In this document: in pieces, positions 1-9,703 of the stretch
Numbering within the stretch: position 1 is the stretch's first letter
Layout of the letters: every line of letters starts with the position of its first letter
Assembly (NCBI GenBank): GCA_946479075.1
Contig: CAMLDT010000021.1
Coordinates: forward strand, 1 to 26,510
DNA length: 26,510 nucleotides
Direction of reading: 5' to 3'
From: an uncultured Polaromonas sp.
GTDB lineage: Bacteria; Pseudomonadota; Gammaproteobacteria; Burkholderiales; Burkholderiaceae
Translations under genes and position numbers: made by a program
The notes under the pieces: generated by a model
Databases searched by the model: none
What the model was told of the DNA's origin: nothing
The model's input: the letters and a program-made list of their open reading frames with translations, nothing else

Positions 1-54
1 GCGCGCCAGGCGCACGCCCAGAAATCCGGCGCCGCCGGTGATGACGATGTTCAT
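1..54 (-). CDS. NAD-dependent epimerase/dehydratase family protein, N-terminal fragment
   Basis: Only the first 18 codons are inside the window; the gene runs off the left edge. The reverse strand reads MNIVITGGAGFLGVRLAR, the first beta strand and glycine-rich NAD(P)-binding turn (GGAGFLG, residues 7-13) of the extended short-chain dehydrogenase/reductase family. Such proteins act on nucleotide sugars or, in the DenD group, on D-erythronate. The N-terminus resembles DenD-like proteins, but 18 residues cannot decide the substrate. The ATG at 52-54 is the only start that fits. Confidence 0.75.
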   Translation of the reverse strand, partial: MNIVITGGAGFLGVRLAR

Positions 55-150
55 GGGTGGGGAGCTTTCACGTGTGGAGGTCGGGCTGCGCGCCGTGCCG
101 CAGGGCACAGAGTCTAGCGCGCCTGCGCCGCCGCAGTGCGGGCACGGTGC

Positions 151-173
151 CGGGGCGGCGGCAAACCGCCCCG
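151..173. other. Perfect GC hairpin downstream of the ETF-QO gene
   Basis: An 8-bp perfect inverted repeat (CGGGGCGG at 151-158, CCGCCCCG at 166-173) with a 7-base loop lies just past the stop codon of the ETF-QO gene. There is no T-run on either strand, so it is not a canonical intrinsic terminator. It may be an mRNA 3'-end stabiliser or a Rho-assisted stop. The structure is seen directly; the role is a guess. Confidence 0.4.
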
Positions 174-183
174 CAGCGCGTTC

Positions 184-1884
184 CTACATGCCGCTGTAGT
201 TCGGCCCGCCGCCGCCTTCGGGCGTGACCCAGACGATGTTTTGCGTCGGGTCCTTGATGTCGCAGGTTTTGCAGTGCACGCAATTTTGCGCATTGATCTG
301 CAGGCGGTCCGTGTTGTCAGGATTTTTCACGAACTCATAAACACCGGCCGGGCAATAACGCGACTCCGGTCCGGCGTAGATCGCCAGGTTGACGTTGACC
401 GGCACGCTCGGATCCTTGAGGGTCAGGTGGGCCGGTTGCTGCTCTTCGTGGTTGGTGTTGGAGACAAACACCGAGCTCAGCCGGTCAAAGGTGAGCTTGT
501 TGTCGGGCTTGGGATACACAATCGGCTGGCACTCGGCCGCCGGCTTGAGCATCGCGTAGTCGGCGGTCTTGCGGCGCATTGTCCACGGCGGGTTGCGGAT
601 GCCGAGTTTGGGCAGCAGCCACTGTTCAATGCCGGTCATCAGGGAGCCGATGTACACGCCTTTCTTGAACCACTGCTTGAAGTTGCGCGACTGATTCAGC
701 TCGGCGTACAGCCAGCTCTTCTCAAAAGCTTCCGGATAGGCCGTGAGTTCGTCATGCTGCCGGCCCGCCGTCACCGCGTCGTAGGCGGCCTCGGCGGCCA
801 GCATGCCGGTCTTGATGGCGGCGTGGCTGCCCTTGATGCGCGCAGCATTGAGGTAGCCGGCTTCGCAGCCGATCAGCGCGCCGCCGGGGAACACGGTTTT
901 CGGCAGGCTGACCAGCCCGCCCGCGGTGATGGCGCGCGCGCCATAACTGATGCGCTTGCCGCCTTCGAGGTAAGCCTTGATGCGCGGGTGCGTCTTCCAG
1001 CGCTGCATTTCTTCAAACGGGCTGAGGTAAGGGTTGGTGTAATCCAGTCCCACCACCAGACCCAGCGTGACCTTGTTGTCTTCGAGGTGGTACATGAAGC
1101 CGCCGCCGTAGGTCTTGCTGTCCATGGGCCAGCCGGCGGTGTGCACCACCAGGCCGGGCTTGTGTTTGGACGGGTCGATCTCCCAGAGTTCCTTGACACC
1201 CAGGGCGTAGGCCTGCGGGTCCTTGCCTTCATTGAGCTTGAACTGCGCCATCAGCTGGCGGCCCAGGTGGCCGCGCGCGCCTTCGGCAAAAATCGTGTAC
1301 TTGCCGTGCAGCTCCATGCCGAGCTGGAAGTGGTCGCTGGGCTGGCCGTCCTTGCCGACGCCGAGGTTGCCGGTGGCCACGCCCTTGACGGAACCATCGT
1401 CGTTGTAGAGCACTTCGGCCGCCGCAAAGCCGGGAAAAATTTCGACGCCGAGGTTTTCGGCCTGCTGCGCCAGCCAGCGCACGACGTTGCCCAGGCTGAT
1501 GACGTAGTTGCCTTCATTGTGAAAACATTCGGGCACCAGAAAGCCGGGGGTTTTGGTGGCGCCGGTTTCGCTGAGGAACAGCACCTCGTCCGCGGTCACC
1601 GCCTGGTTCAGGGGCGCGCCCAGCTCTTTCCAGTCCGGGATCAACTCGGTCAGTGCCTTGGGGTCCATCACCGCGCCGCTCAAAATGTGCGCGCCGGGCT
1701 CGGAGCCTTTTTCGAGAACGACCACCGACAACTCCGTCCCCTTTTCGGCCGCGAGTTGCTTGAGGCGGATCGCGGTGGCCAGGCCGCCGGGGCCGCCACC
1801 GACCACGACCACGTCGTATTCCATCGCTTCACGGGGGCCGAACTGGGCCAGGATTTCTTCGTTGGTCATGTGGGGCTCGCTCAT
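184..1884 (-). CDS. Electron-transfer flavoprotein:ubiquinone oxidoreductase (ETF-QO)
   Basis: This 566-aa membrane-associated flavoprotein passes electrons from reduced ETF (fed by acyl-CoA and other dehydrogenases) to ubiquinone, EC 1.5.5.1. Residues 24-34 carry the FAD Rossmann motif (DVVVVGGGPGG). The C-terminus carries the 4Fe-4S ligands Cys511, Cys535, Cys538 and Cys541 (CVHCKTC), the family's hallmark. The length matches bacterial ETF-QO. The reading frame stays open upstream, but the sequence before MSEPHMT looks non-coding, so the ATG at 1884 was chosen; an ATG at 1869 is an alternative and neither has a strong Shine-Dalgarno. It is divergent from an SDR gene 110 bp away. Family assignment is firm; the start is less so. 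Confidence 0.95.
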   Translation of the reverse strand: MSEPHMTNEEILAQFGPREAMEYDVVVVGGGPGGLATAIRLKQLAAEKGTELSVVVLEKGSEPGAHILSGAVMDPKALTELIPDWKELGAPLNQAVTADEVLFLSETGATKTPGFLVPECFHNEGNYVISLGNVVRWLAQQAENLGVEIFPGFAAAEVLYNDDGSVKGVATGNLGVGKDGQPSDHFQLGMELHGKYTIFAEGARGHLGRQLMAQFKLNEGKDPQAYALGVKELWEIDPSKHKPGLVVHTAGWPMDSKTYGGGFMYHLEDNKVTLGLVVGLDYTNPYLSPFEEMQRWKTHPRIKAYLEGGKRISYGARAITAGGLVSLPKTVFPGGALIGCEAGYLNAARIKGSHAAIKTGMLAAEAAYDAVTAGRQHDELTAYPEAFEKSWLYAELNQSRNFKQWFKKGVYIGSLMTGIEQWLLPKLGIRNPPWTMRRKTADYAMLKPAAECQPIVYPKPDNKLTFDRLSSVFVSNTNHEEQQPAHLTLKDPSVPVNVNLAIYAGPESRYCPAGVYEFVKNPDNTDRLQINAQNCVHCKTCDIKDPTQNIVWVTPEGGGGPNYSGM

Positions 1885-1994
1885 AATGATTGGCTGAAGG
1901 TGTCGGCTGTGTCTGCCGGTGCAGCCCCTGATTTTATTCTGCCAGGGGCAAGGGCAGGTCAGACACCTGTCTCTAATGATGAAAGGAGTTTGCC

Positions 1995-2777
1995 ATGGCC
2001 TACAGCATGGATTTGTCGGGACGGGTTGCGCTGGTGACAGGCGCCTCCGGTGGTCTGGGTGCGCAGTTTGCAAAAACACTGAGCCGTGCCGGCGCTGCCG
2101 TGGTGCTGGCAAGCCGGCGCATGGACAAGCTCAAGGACCTGCGCGCGCAGATTGAGGCCGAGGGCGGTGATGCCCACGTGGTGATGCTCGACGTGACCGA
2201 CACCGCCAGCATCAAGTCGGCCGTGGCGCACGCCGAGACCGAGGTCGGTCCCATCGACATTCTGGTCAACAACTCCGGCGTCAGCACCACGCAGCGTATT
2301 CAGGACGTGGGCGAAGAGGACTATGACTTCATCTTCAATACCAACGTGAAGGGCGCTTTTTTTGTTGGCCAGGAGGTTGGCAAGCGCATGCTGGCGCGCG
2401 CACGCGGCATGGCGCCGGGCGCTTTTTCAGGCGGGCGCATCATCAATATTGCCTCGATGGCGGGGCTGCGCGTGTTGCCGCAGATCGGCGTGTACTGCAT
2501 GAGCAAGGCCGCCGTGGTGCAAATGACCCGGGCCATGGCGCTGGAGTGGGGCAAGTTCGGCATCAATGTCAACGCCATCTGCCCGGGCTACATCGATACC
2601 GAGATCAACCACCACCACTGGGAGACCGAGCAAGGCCAGAAGCTGGTGCAGATGCTGCCGCGCAAACGCATTGGCAAGCCCGAGGACCTGGACGCGCTGC
2701 TGGTGATGCTGGCCAGCGGCCAGAGCCATTTCATCAACGGCGCGGTGATTGCCGCTGACGACGGCTTCGGCATCTGA
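1995..2777 (+). CDS. SDR family NAD(P)-dependent oxidoreductase
   Basis: This 260-aa classical short-chain dehydrogenase/reductase is of usual family length. Visible motifs are the cofactor turn TGASGGLG (15-22), NNSG (92-95), catalytic Ser154 in NIASMAG, the YCMSK catalytic pair Tyr167/Lys171, and the PGYIDTE segment after the active site. A good ribosome-binding site (AAGGAG, 1983-1988) precedes the ATG. A hotdog thioesterase gene follows after 18 bp and is probably co-transcribed, which together with the divergent ETF-QO suggests acyl-CoA or fatty-acid metabolism. The substrate cannot be read from the sequence; 3-hydroxyacyl-CoA or 3-oxoacyl derivatives are plausible. Confidence 0.93.
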   Translation: MAYSMDLSGRVALVTGASGGLGAQFAKTLSRAGAAVVLASRRMDKLKDLRAQIEAEGGDAHVVMLDVTDTASIKSAVAHAETEVGPIDILVNNSGVSTTQRIQDVGEEDYDFIFNTNVKGAFFVGQEVGKRMLARARGMAPGAFSGGRIINIASMAGLRVLPQIGVYCMSKAAVVQMTRAMALEWGKFGINVNAICPGYIDTEINHHHWETEQGQKLVQMLPRKRIGKPEDLDALLVMLASGQSHFINGAVIAADDGFGI

Positions 2778-2795
2778 ACCCGCGGACACCAGACC

Positions 2796-3215
2796 ATGAA
2801 AATTGAAATTCCCGAGAGCAAGAAGCTGGTTTTCGAGACGCGCTTGCCGATTCGCTGGGGCGACATGGACGCCATGGGCCACGTCAACAACGCCAGTTAT
2901 TTCCGTTACCTGGAAACGGTGCGCATCGACTGGATGTATTCCATCGGCTGCATCCCCGACCCGAAAGGCGAGGGGCCCGTGATCGTCAATGCGTTCTGCA
3001 ACTTCTACAAGCAGCTTGAATACCCGGGCGATGTGCTGGTCAAGATGTACGCGAGCGATCCGGGGCGCACCACCTTTGAAACCTGGGGCACGATGGAGCG
3101 GGTGGACCAGCCCGGCGTGATTTACGCCGCCGGCGGCGCGACCACCATCTGGGTGGACTTTCCGAGCCAGAAGGCGGCGACCTTGCCGGACTGGATGCGC
3201 ACCATCGTCAGTTAG
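2796..3215 (+). CDS. Acyl-CoA thioesterase, hotdog 4HBT family
   Basis: This 139-aa single-hotdog protein is similar to YbgC/4-hydroxybenzoyl-CoA thioesterases, which hydrolyse acyl-CoA to free acid and CoA in the cytoplasm. The N-terminal catalytic motif is seen as RWGDMDAMGHVNNASY (residues 20-35). Asp25 occupies the place of the catalytic Asp17 of the Pseudomonas 4HBT enzyme, and the HVNN turn packs on the central helix. It starts 18 bp after the SDR stop codon with only a weak Shine-Dalgarno, consistent with coupling to the upstream gene. The acyl chain preferred is unknown. Confidence 0.9.
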   Translation: MKIEIPESKKLVFETRLPIRWGDMDAMGHVNNASYFRYLETVRIDWMYSIGCIPDPKGEGPVIVNAFCNFYKQLEYPGDVLVKMYASDPGRTTFETWGTMERVDQPGVIYAAGGATTIWVDFPSQKAATLPDWMRTIVS

Positions 3216-3225
3216 AAGCAAAATC

Positions 3226-3275
3226 GGCCTCAAGCCCCCGCCAGTATTGCGCGAGCAGCTATCAAATAAATAGCG
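3226..3275. repeat. Interspersed repeat, copy 1 (AGCAGCTATCAAA family)
   Basis: This is a 50-bp element between two convergent genes. It aligns without gaps to the copies at 6954-7003 and 25458-25507. It shares GGCCT, AGCCCCCG and the core GAGCAGCTATCAAA with copy 3; I count 37 of 50 identical positions. From memory, similar elements are common in Comamonadaceae genomes, usually between genes. No transposase or target duplication is seen. Confidence 0.75.
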
Positions 3276-3287
3276 TCCCTCGCGTCC

Positions 3288-3887
3288 TCACTTTGGCTTG
3301 GGCACCCGCCCCATCAGGTAGAACTCGGGGTTGGGCATCATGCTGGAGAAGCTGGCGATGCGGTTGGACAGGCCGAAAAACGCGGTGATCGCCGCGATGT
3401 CCCAGATGTCCTCGTCGTTGAAGCCGTGGGCCTGCAGGGCTGCGAAGTCCGCCTCGTCGACCTCATGCGAGCGCTGGCAGACCTTCATCGCGAAGTCCAG
3501 CATGGCGCGCTGGCGCGGCGTGATATCGGCCTTGCGGTAGTTCACCGCGACCTGGTCGGCCACCAGCGGTTTTTTTTCGTAAATCCTGAGCAGCGCGCCA
3601 TGCGCCACCACGCAGTACAGGCACTGGTTGGCGGCGCTGGTGGTGGTGACGATCATCTCGCGGTCGCCCTTGGTGAGGCTGGATTCCTCCCGCAGCATCA
3701 GCGCATCGTGGTAGGCAAAGAAAGCCCGCCACTCGGCCGGACGGCGCGCCAGTGCCAGAAACACGTTGGGCACAAAGCCGGCTTTTTCCTGCACCTCCAG
3801 CACCTTGGCCTTGATGTCGTCGGGCAGCTTGTCGAGGTCGGGCGCGGGATACCGGGGTGTGGCAGTCGGGGTTGGGGCGTGGGTCAT
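3288..3887 (-). CDS. Carboxymuconolactone decarboxylase/AhpD-like peroxidase-related protein
   Basis: This 199-aa protein belongs to the alkylhydroperoxidase D-like superfamily. The redox motif is Cys89-x-x-Cys92 followed by His96 (NQCLYCVVAH), preceded by the acidic helix with Glu77 (KGDREMIV), the AhpD-type proton-relay arrangement. Family members reduce peroxides or are of unknown function. The frame extends upstream to a GTG at 3920, but the ATG at 3887 has a reasonable ribosome-binding site (GAAGAG about 7 bases before), so it is preferred. It is transcribed away from katG, 294 bp apart, which fits a peroxide-defence context. The physiological substrate and reducing partner are not evident. 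Confidence 0.88.
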   Translation of the reverse strand: MTHAPTPTATPRYPAPDLDKLPDDIKAKVLEVQEKAGFVPNVFLALARRPAEWRAFFAYHDALMLREESSLTKGDREMIVTTTSAANQCLYCVVAHGALLRIYEKKPLVADQVAVNYRKADITPRQRAMLDFAMKVCQRSHEVDEADFAALQAHGFNDEDIWDIAAITAFFGLSNRIASFSSMMPNPEFYLMGRVPKPK

Positions 3888-3985
3888 CAGAGTCTCTTCA
3901 GGAAGTTTTATAAAGGTCACCGTGCAAGCCTACGCGACGGCTTGCGCCTCGGGAAGGGTGTGCAAAGGTGCCTCCATTGCAACAT

Positions 3986-4023
3986 ATTGAAAAAACCTAT
4001 CAGTTAAATATTTTTAATTGACT
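3986..4023 (+). promoter_or_regulatory. Candidate OxyR site overlapping a -35 element upstream of katG
   Basis: OxyR sites follow ATAG-N7-CTAT-N7-ATAG-N7-CTAT. Here ATTG (3986), CTAT (3997), ATAT (4008) and TGAC (4019) sit at exactly 7-base spacings. The first three quarters match 3, 4 and 3 of 4 bases; the last is poor. A TTGACT hexamer (4018-4023) overlaps the last quarter, as in OxyR-activated promoters. A -10 is weak (CATAGA at 4044, spacing too long). The interval to katG is AT-rich around this site only. This is an inference from pattern. Confidence 0.4.
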
Positions 4024-4166
4024 TTGAGCATTTTGCTGTGAGCCATAGACTGGCCTGCAGGTCAACCCGCACTGCAAGCAAGCCGGCAGATCAACAGATC
4101 ACCGAGCCGCCTCATGAGCAGCGATTGCCCCTGGGCCGCCACCACGGTCCGCAGATCATTGATTAA

Positions 4167-6389
<2,223 letters not shown>

Positions 6390-6418
6390 ACGTCTGCCTG
6401 TGAGCCTGCATGCGCATG

Positions 6419-6452
6419 AGCCCGTTCCGGCGAAAACCGGGCGGGCTTTTTT
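6419..6452 (+). terminator. Intrinsic terminator of katG
   Basis: The stem is formed by AGCCCG (6419-6424) with CGGGCT (6442-6447) and the inner CCGG (6427-6430) with CCGG (6437-6440). The loop is CGAAAA and a run of six T follows (6447-6452). It begins 30 bases after the katG stop codon. Confidence 0.88.
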
Positions 6453-6521
6453 GTTGGGGTCATGGCGGGTGCCGGTGTTGTCTGGCCTCCACTATGCTTG
6501 ACGTTTTTTGTGGAGCGTCTC

Positions 6522-6911
6522 ATGACTATTTCTTCGGACTCGGCTTTTGACAAGGGGCTTGCCACACGCAAACGGGTGATGGGCGAAGACTTCGTGGCCA
6601 ACGCTTTGGGCCAGGCCACCGATTTCACACGGCCGATCCAGGAGCACATCACGGCCAAGGCCTGGGGCGATGTGTGGCAGCGCCCGGGGCTGGACCTGAA
6701 AACCCGCAGTCTGATCACGGTGGCCATGCTGACGGCGCTCGGCAAGCAGCATGAACTCAAGGGCCATTTGCGCGGGGCGCTGAACAACGGCGCGACGCCG
6801 GCTGAACTGCAGGAGGTGTTGCTGCACGCCGCGGTGTACTGCGGCGTGCCAACGGCGGTGGATGCCTTCAGGACGGCTGCCGAGGTGGTGGACGGCCCGA
6901 AAAAGCCATAA
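6522..6911 (+). CDS. 4-carboxymuconolactone decarboxylase family protein (PcaC-like)
   Basis: This 129-aa protein has the length and core of PcaC (EC 4.1.1.44), which decarboxylates 4-carboxymuconolactone in the protocatechuate branch of the beta-ketoadipate pathway. Seen are RSLITVAML (62-70), the conserved H-E-L-x-GH segment with His82, and the YCGVPTAVDAF motif near the C-terminus (106-116). There is no CxxC, so it is a decarboxylase-type rather than AhpD-type member. The frame is open upstream to 6462, but the ATG at 6522 has GGAG 6-7 bases before it. No other pca gene is adjacent; scoAB lies 1.4 kb away behind other genes. The exact substrate is uncertain. Confidence 0.85.
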   Translation: MTISSDSAFDKGLATRKRVMGEDFVANALGQATDFTRPIQEHITAKAWGDVWQRPGLDLKTRSLITVAMLTALGKQHELKGHLRGALNNGATPAELQEVLLHAAVYCGVPTAVDAFRTAAEVVDGPKKP

Positions 6912-6953
6912 ACCCGGTGATGGGCTCCCTGGCCCGGAGTTTCAAGTGTTTTA

Positions 6954-7003
6954 TGCCGTTTGCCCTTACTGGACGGGCGCAAGCAGCTATCAAAAACAGA
7001 GCA
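6954..7003. repeat. Interspersed repeat, copy 2 (AGCAGCTATCAAA family)
   Basis: This copy lies between the convergent PcaC-like and DUF1993 genes. It aligns without gaps to copies 1 and 3. The best-conserved part is GCGCAAGCAGCTATCAAAAA (6977-6996); the left half is more diverged (TGCCG...TGCCCTTA). No coding capacity is seen. Confidence 0.7.
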
Positions 7004-7016
7004 ATTCAGGCGACCT

Positions 7017-7538
7017 TCAGGCCTTCAGGCTTTCAAAACTTCCCAGGTAGTCCATCTTGACCAGCGGCACGCCCTGGTTGCGCAAGATGTCGTAAGCCGT
7101 GGTGACATGGAAGTAAAAGTTTGGCAGCACAAAGCCCAGCAGGTAAGGCTCGCTGGCAAAGCGCATTTCCTGGCCGCCGGCTTTCATGGTGACGCTGCGG
7201 CCTTCGCTGGCGTTGATCTGCGCTTCGCTCACGCTGGCGACGAAGTCCAGCGTTTTGGCAATGCGCGCCTGCAGCTCGTCAAAGGTGGTTTCGGTGTCGG
7301 GGAAACTCGGCGGCGCCAGTTGTGCCAGGCGCGCGGTGCCGGCCTTGGCGGCGTCGCTGGCGCTTTGCACCTGGCCGGCCAGCGTGTACATGTTGTCCGC
7401 GAGGCGCGCGTTGACCAGCGTGGACAGGTCCATGCCTTGCGTGTCGGCGTGGGCTTTGGCCTTGTCGAGCAGGGTGGACAGGATCTTGAGTCCACGTTCG
7501 AAGGCTGGCACGGAGGCCTGGTAAAGGGTCAGCGGCAT
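7017..7538 (-). CDS. DUF1993 domain-containing protein
   Basis: This 173-aa protein resembles the DUF1993 family, small helical proteins predicted to adopt a DinB-like four-helix fold. Typical features are the N-terminal LYQASVPAFERGLKIL, a basic-acidic second helix, and the C-terminal segment NFYFHVTTAYDILRNQGVPL, with the family-typical His and Arg-Asn-x-Gly-Val turn. No signal peptide or membrane segment is visible. The function of the family is not established. The ATG at 7538 is preceded by a weak Shine-Dalgarno (GAAAG). It is convergent with the PcaC-like gene and separated from it by repeat copy 2. Confidence 0.82.
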   Translation of the reverse strand: MPLTLYQASVPAFERGLKILSTLLDKAKAHADTQGMDLSTLVNARLADNMYTLAGQVQSASDAAKAGTARLAQLAPPSFPDTETTFDELQARIAKTLDFVASVSEAQINASEGRSVTMKAGGQEMRFASEPYLLGFVLPNFYFHVTTAYDILRNQGVPLVKMDYLGSFESLKA

Positions 7539-7638
7539 GAAAAACTTTCGGGAGGGTTGGATGAGCAGGCGATTGTGTTCCGCTCCCGGAAATCTTGCTG
7601 GCGCCGCTTTCTTGCTTGCTGGTTGGCCGGGCCGGCCC

Positions 7639-8193
7639 TCAGCCTTCCATGAGTTTGTGAACCAGATCGGCCGTCGTTGAGGCTTTGTACTTGCGCATCA
7701 GACGGGCCCGGTAAATTTCCACGGTGCGGTGGCTGATGACGAGGGCGCGGCCGATTTCCTTGGACGTCAGGCCGTCCATGAGGTGCGCAGCGACTTCACG
7801 CTCGCGTGCCGTCAGCTCGGCCTTGACCGGCCGGCGGGAGCTCAGGTCTTCAAAAGTCCAGATGCCTGATTCGTGCGGTGCGGCCCGGTTCAAAGCCCGG
7901 CCCGTGACGTGGCACCAGAAAGTTTCGCCTTTGTGGCGTCCGTCCACACGCTTCATGATGCGGTCGTCGGCGTAGTGGCCCTTGGCATTGAGAATGGGCA
8001 GCATGCGCGCGCCGATGCGCTCGTACTCGTCAGCGCTGGGATAAAGAATCTGGAACGACTGCCCGATCAGCTGTTCACGCGCGGCGCCGAACATCTCGCA
8101 CAGGTGCTGGTTGCAGTCCACGATGCCGCGGTTGCGCGACAGCACCAGGCCGACCGGGGCCATGTTGAATGCCAGGCGGTAATCGATATCCAT
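7639..8193 (-). CDS. PAS domain-LuxR-type HTH transcriptional regulator
   Basis: This 184-aa cytoplasmic regulator has a PAS sensory domain at about residues 6-117 (MAPVGLVLSRNRGIVDCNQH at the start, SGIWTFEDLS at the end). A GerE/LuxR helix-turn-helix follows at about 127-181 (LTAREREVAAHL, SKEIGRALVISHRTVEIYRARLM). No receiver domain is present, so control is presumably by a ligand or redox signal at the PAS domain. It is divergent from scoAB with about 110 bp between start codons, the usual layout for a regulator controlling its neighbour. The ligand is unknown; CoA-ester or ketone-body metabolism is a contextual guess. Confidence 0.9.
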   Translation of the reverse strand: MDIDYRLAFNMAPVGLVLSRNRGIVDCNQHLCEMFGAAREQLIGQSFQILYPSADEYERIGARMLPILNAKGHYADDRIMKRVDGRHKGETFWCHVTGRALNRAAPHESGIWTFEDLSSRRPVKAELTAREREVAAHLMDGLTSKEIGRALVISHRTVEIYRARLMRKYKASTTADLVHKLMEG

Positions 8194-8233
8194 GGGCTCG
8201 GCAGGCGGCAGTGAGGGTTAAACTTTAGGGATA

Positions 8234-8263
8234 ACTACGTATGCTGATAAGTAGTATCGTACG
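8234..8263. promoter_or_regulatory. Candidate operator between the PAS-LuxR gene and scoA
   Basis: The divergent region holds the perfect palindromes TACGTA (8236-8241) and CGTACG (8258-8263), with centres 22 bp apart, about two helical turns. An overlapping inverted repeat is ACTAC (8234-8238)/GTAGT (8251-8255). This is a plausible binding site for the adjacent LuxR-type regulator. No convincing -10/-35 pair was found for either gene. Confidence 0.35.
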
Positions 8264-8302
8264 GTTTTTGACGTGTGTATTGAAGTTACCCAGGAGATTG
8301 GC

Positions 8303-9010
8303 GTGAATAAAATTTTTCCTTCCGCTGCCGAGGCCTTGAAGGGCGTCGTCAAGGATGGCCAGCTGATGGCCGTCGGCGGTTTCGGCTTGTGCGGCATTCC
8401 CGAGGCGCTGATCCAGGCCTTGCGTGACAGCGGCACCAAAGACCTGACCGTCATCTCGAACAACGCTGGCGTGGACGGCTTCGGCCTGGGCAAGCTGCTG
8501 GAGACGCGCCAGATCAGCAAAATGATTTCCAGCTATGTGGGCGAGAACAAGGAGTTCGAGCGCCAGTACCTGGCCGGTGAACTCGCGCTGGAATTCACGC
8601 CGCAGGGCACGCTGGCGGAAAAGCTGCGTGCCGGCGGCGCCGGCATTCCAGCCTTTTTCACCAAAACCGGTGTCGGCACCCAGGTGGCCGAAGGCAAGGA
8701 ATTGCGCGAGTTTGACGGCGAAACCTATGTGATGGAACGGTCCCTGGTGCCTGACGTTGCGCTGGTCAAGGCGGCCGTGGCCGACAAGTCCGGCAATCTG
8801 CGTTTCAACCTCACGGCCCGCAACTTCAACCCCGCCGCCGCCATGGCCGGGAAAATCTGCATCGTCGAGGTGGAAAAAATCGTCGAAGTTGGCGAACTGG
8901 CGCCTGACGACATCCACCTTCCGGGCGTCTACGTGCATCGCATCGTGCTCAATGCCAATCCTGAAAAGCGCATTGAAAAACGCACTCTCACCGAAAAGAA
9001 AGGGGCCTGA
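8303..9010 (+). CDS. scoA: 3-oxoacid CoA-transferase subunit A
   Basis: This 235-aa alpha subunit belongs to succinyl-CoA:3-ketoacid CoA-transferase (EC 2.8.3.5), which moves CoA from succinyl-CoA to acetoacetate or related 3-oxoacids. Family signatures seen are [20 protein letters not shown] near the N-terminus, the SNNAG segment, [19 protein letters not shown], and [14 protein letters not shown]. The frame opens at an ATG at 8273, but the GTG at 8303 ([12 protein letters not shown]) is preceded by AGGAG (8292-8296) at the right spacing and matches family N-termini, so it is chosen. scoB begins 1 bp after its stop. PcaI, the beta-ketoadipate homologue, is an alternative that sequence alone does not exclude. 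Confidence 0.94.
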   Translation: MNKIFPSAAEALKGVVKDGQLMAVGGFGLCGIPEALIQALRDSGTKDLTVISNNAGVDGFGLGKLLETRQISKMISSYVGENKEFERQYLAGELALEFTPQGTLAEKLRAGGAGIPAFFTKTGVGTQVAEGKELREFDGETYVMERSLVPDVALVKAAVADKSGNLRFNLTARNFNPAAAMAGKICIVEVEKIVEVGELAPDDIHLPGVYVHRIVLNANPEKRIEKRTLTEKKGA

Positions 9011-9011
9011 G

Positions 9012-9650
9012 ATGCCTTGGACCCAAGACCAAATGGCGGCGCGTGCCGCCCAGGAACTCGAAGACGGCTTTTACGTGAACCTCGGCATCGGCATTCCGAC
9101 GCTGGTGGCCAATTTTGTGCCGGGTGACAAGGAAGTCTGGCTGCAGTCGGAAAACGGCATGCTGGGCATTGGTGCCTTCCCGACCGAAGACGAGGTCGAT
9201 GCCGACCTGATCAATGCCGGCAAGCAAACCGTCACCACCATCAAGGGCTCGTCGATTTTCGGCAGCCACGACAGCTTCGCGATGATTCGCGGCGGCAAGA
9301 TCAACCTGAGCATCCTGGGCGCCATGCAGGTCAGCGAAAAGGGCGATCTGGCCAACTGGATGATCCCCGGCAAGATGGTCAAAGGCATGGGCGGGGCCAT
9401 GGACCTGGTGGCCGGCGTCAAGCGCGTGATTGTCCTGATGGAACATGTCGCGAAGAAAAAGGATGGCACCGAAGACCTGAAAATTCTCGAAAACTGCACC
9501 TTGCCACTGACCGGCCTGGCCGTGGTGGACCGCATCATCACCGATCTGGCCGTGATGGACGTGACGCCCGAAGGCCTGAAAGTGGTCGAACTGGCTCCAG
9601 GCGTGACGATGGAGGCCCTGCAGGCCAAAACCGGTTGCAAGCTGCACTGA
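9012..9650 (+). CDS. scoB: 3-oxoacid CoA-transferase subunit B
   Basis: This 212-aa beta subunit forms the active enzyme with the preceding gene product. The catalytic glutamate is Glu47 in the SENGMLG motif (46-52), which forms the glutamyl-CoA thioester intermediate. The N-terminal [19 protein letters not shown] and the [13 protein letters not shown] segment are typical. The ATG at 9012 comes one base after the scoA stop, with AAAGGGG at the end of scoA as ribosome-binding site, so the pair is co-translated. The open frame upstream of it is a shadow of scoA. Confidence 0.95.
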   Translation: MPWTQDQMAARAAQELEDGFYVNLGIGIPTLVANFVPGDKEVWLQSENGMLGIGAFPTEDEVDADLINAGKQTVTTIKGSSIFGSHDSFAMIRGGKINLSILGAMQVSEKGDLANWMIPGKMVKGMGGAMDLVAGVKRVIVLMEHVAKKKDGTEDLKILENCTLPLTGLAVVDRIITDLAVMDVTPEGLKVVELAPGVTMEALQAKTGCKLH

Positions 9651-9703
9651 AAGCTCTTTTTGCAGCAGCCTGCCCGGCAAATTGCCGCCGGCGGGCTTGA
9701 GCC

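Noticed and set aside
136..2037. Open frame of 633 codons on the plus strand
   Set aside because: It is antisense to the ETF-QO gene, whose motifs are complete. The antisense product has no recognisable domain and is rich in Arg, His, Ala and Val, as expected from codon bias in GC-rich DNA.
8757..9011. N-terminal extension of scoB
   Set aside because: The open frame upstream of 9012 overlaps scoA in another frame. The ATG at 9012 has a ribosome-binding site and matches the family N-terminus.
9669..9700. GC hairpin after scoB (GCCTGCCCGGC with GCCGGCGGGC)
   Set aside because: It has a bulge and a wobble and no T-run, so I do not call it a terminator.
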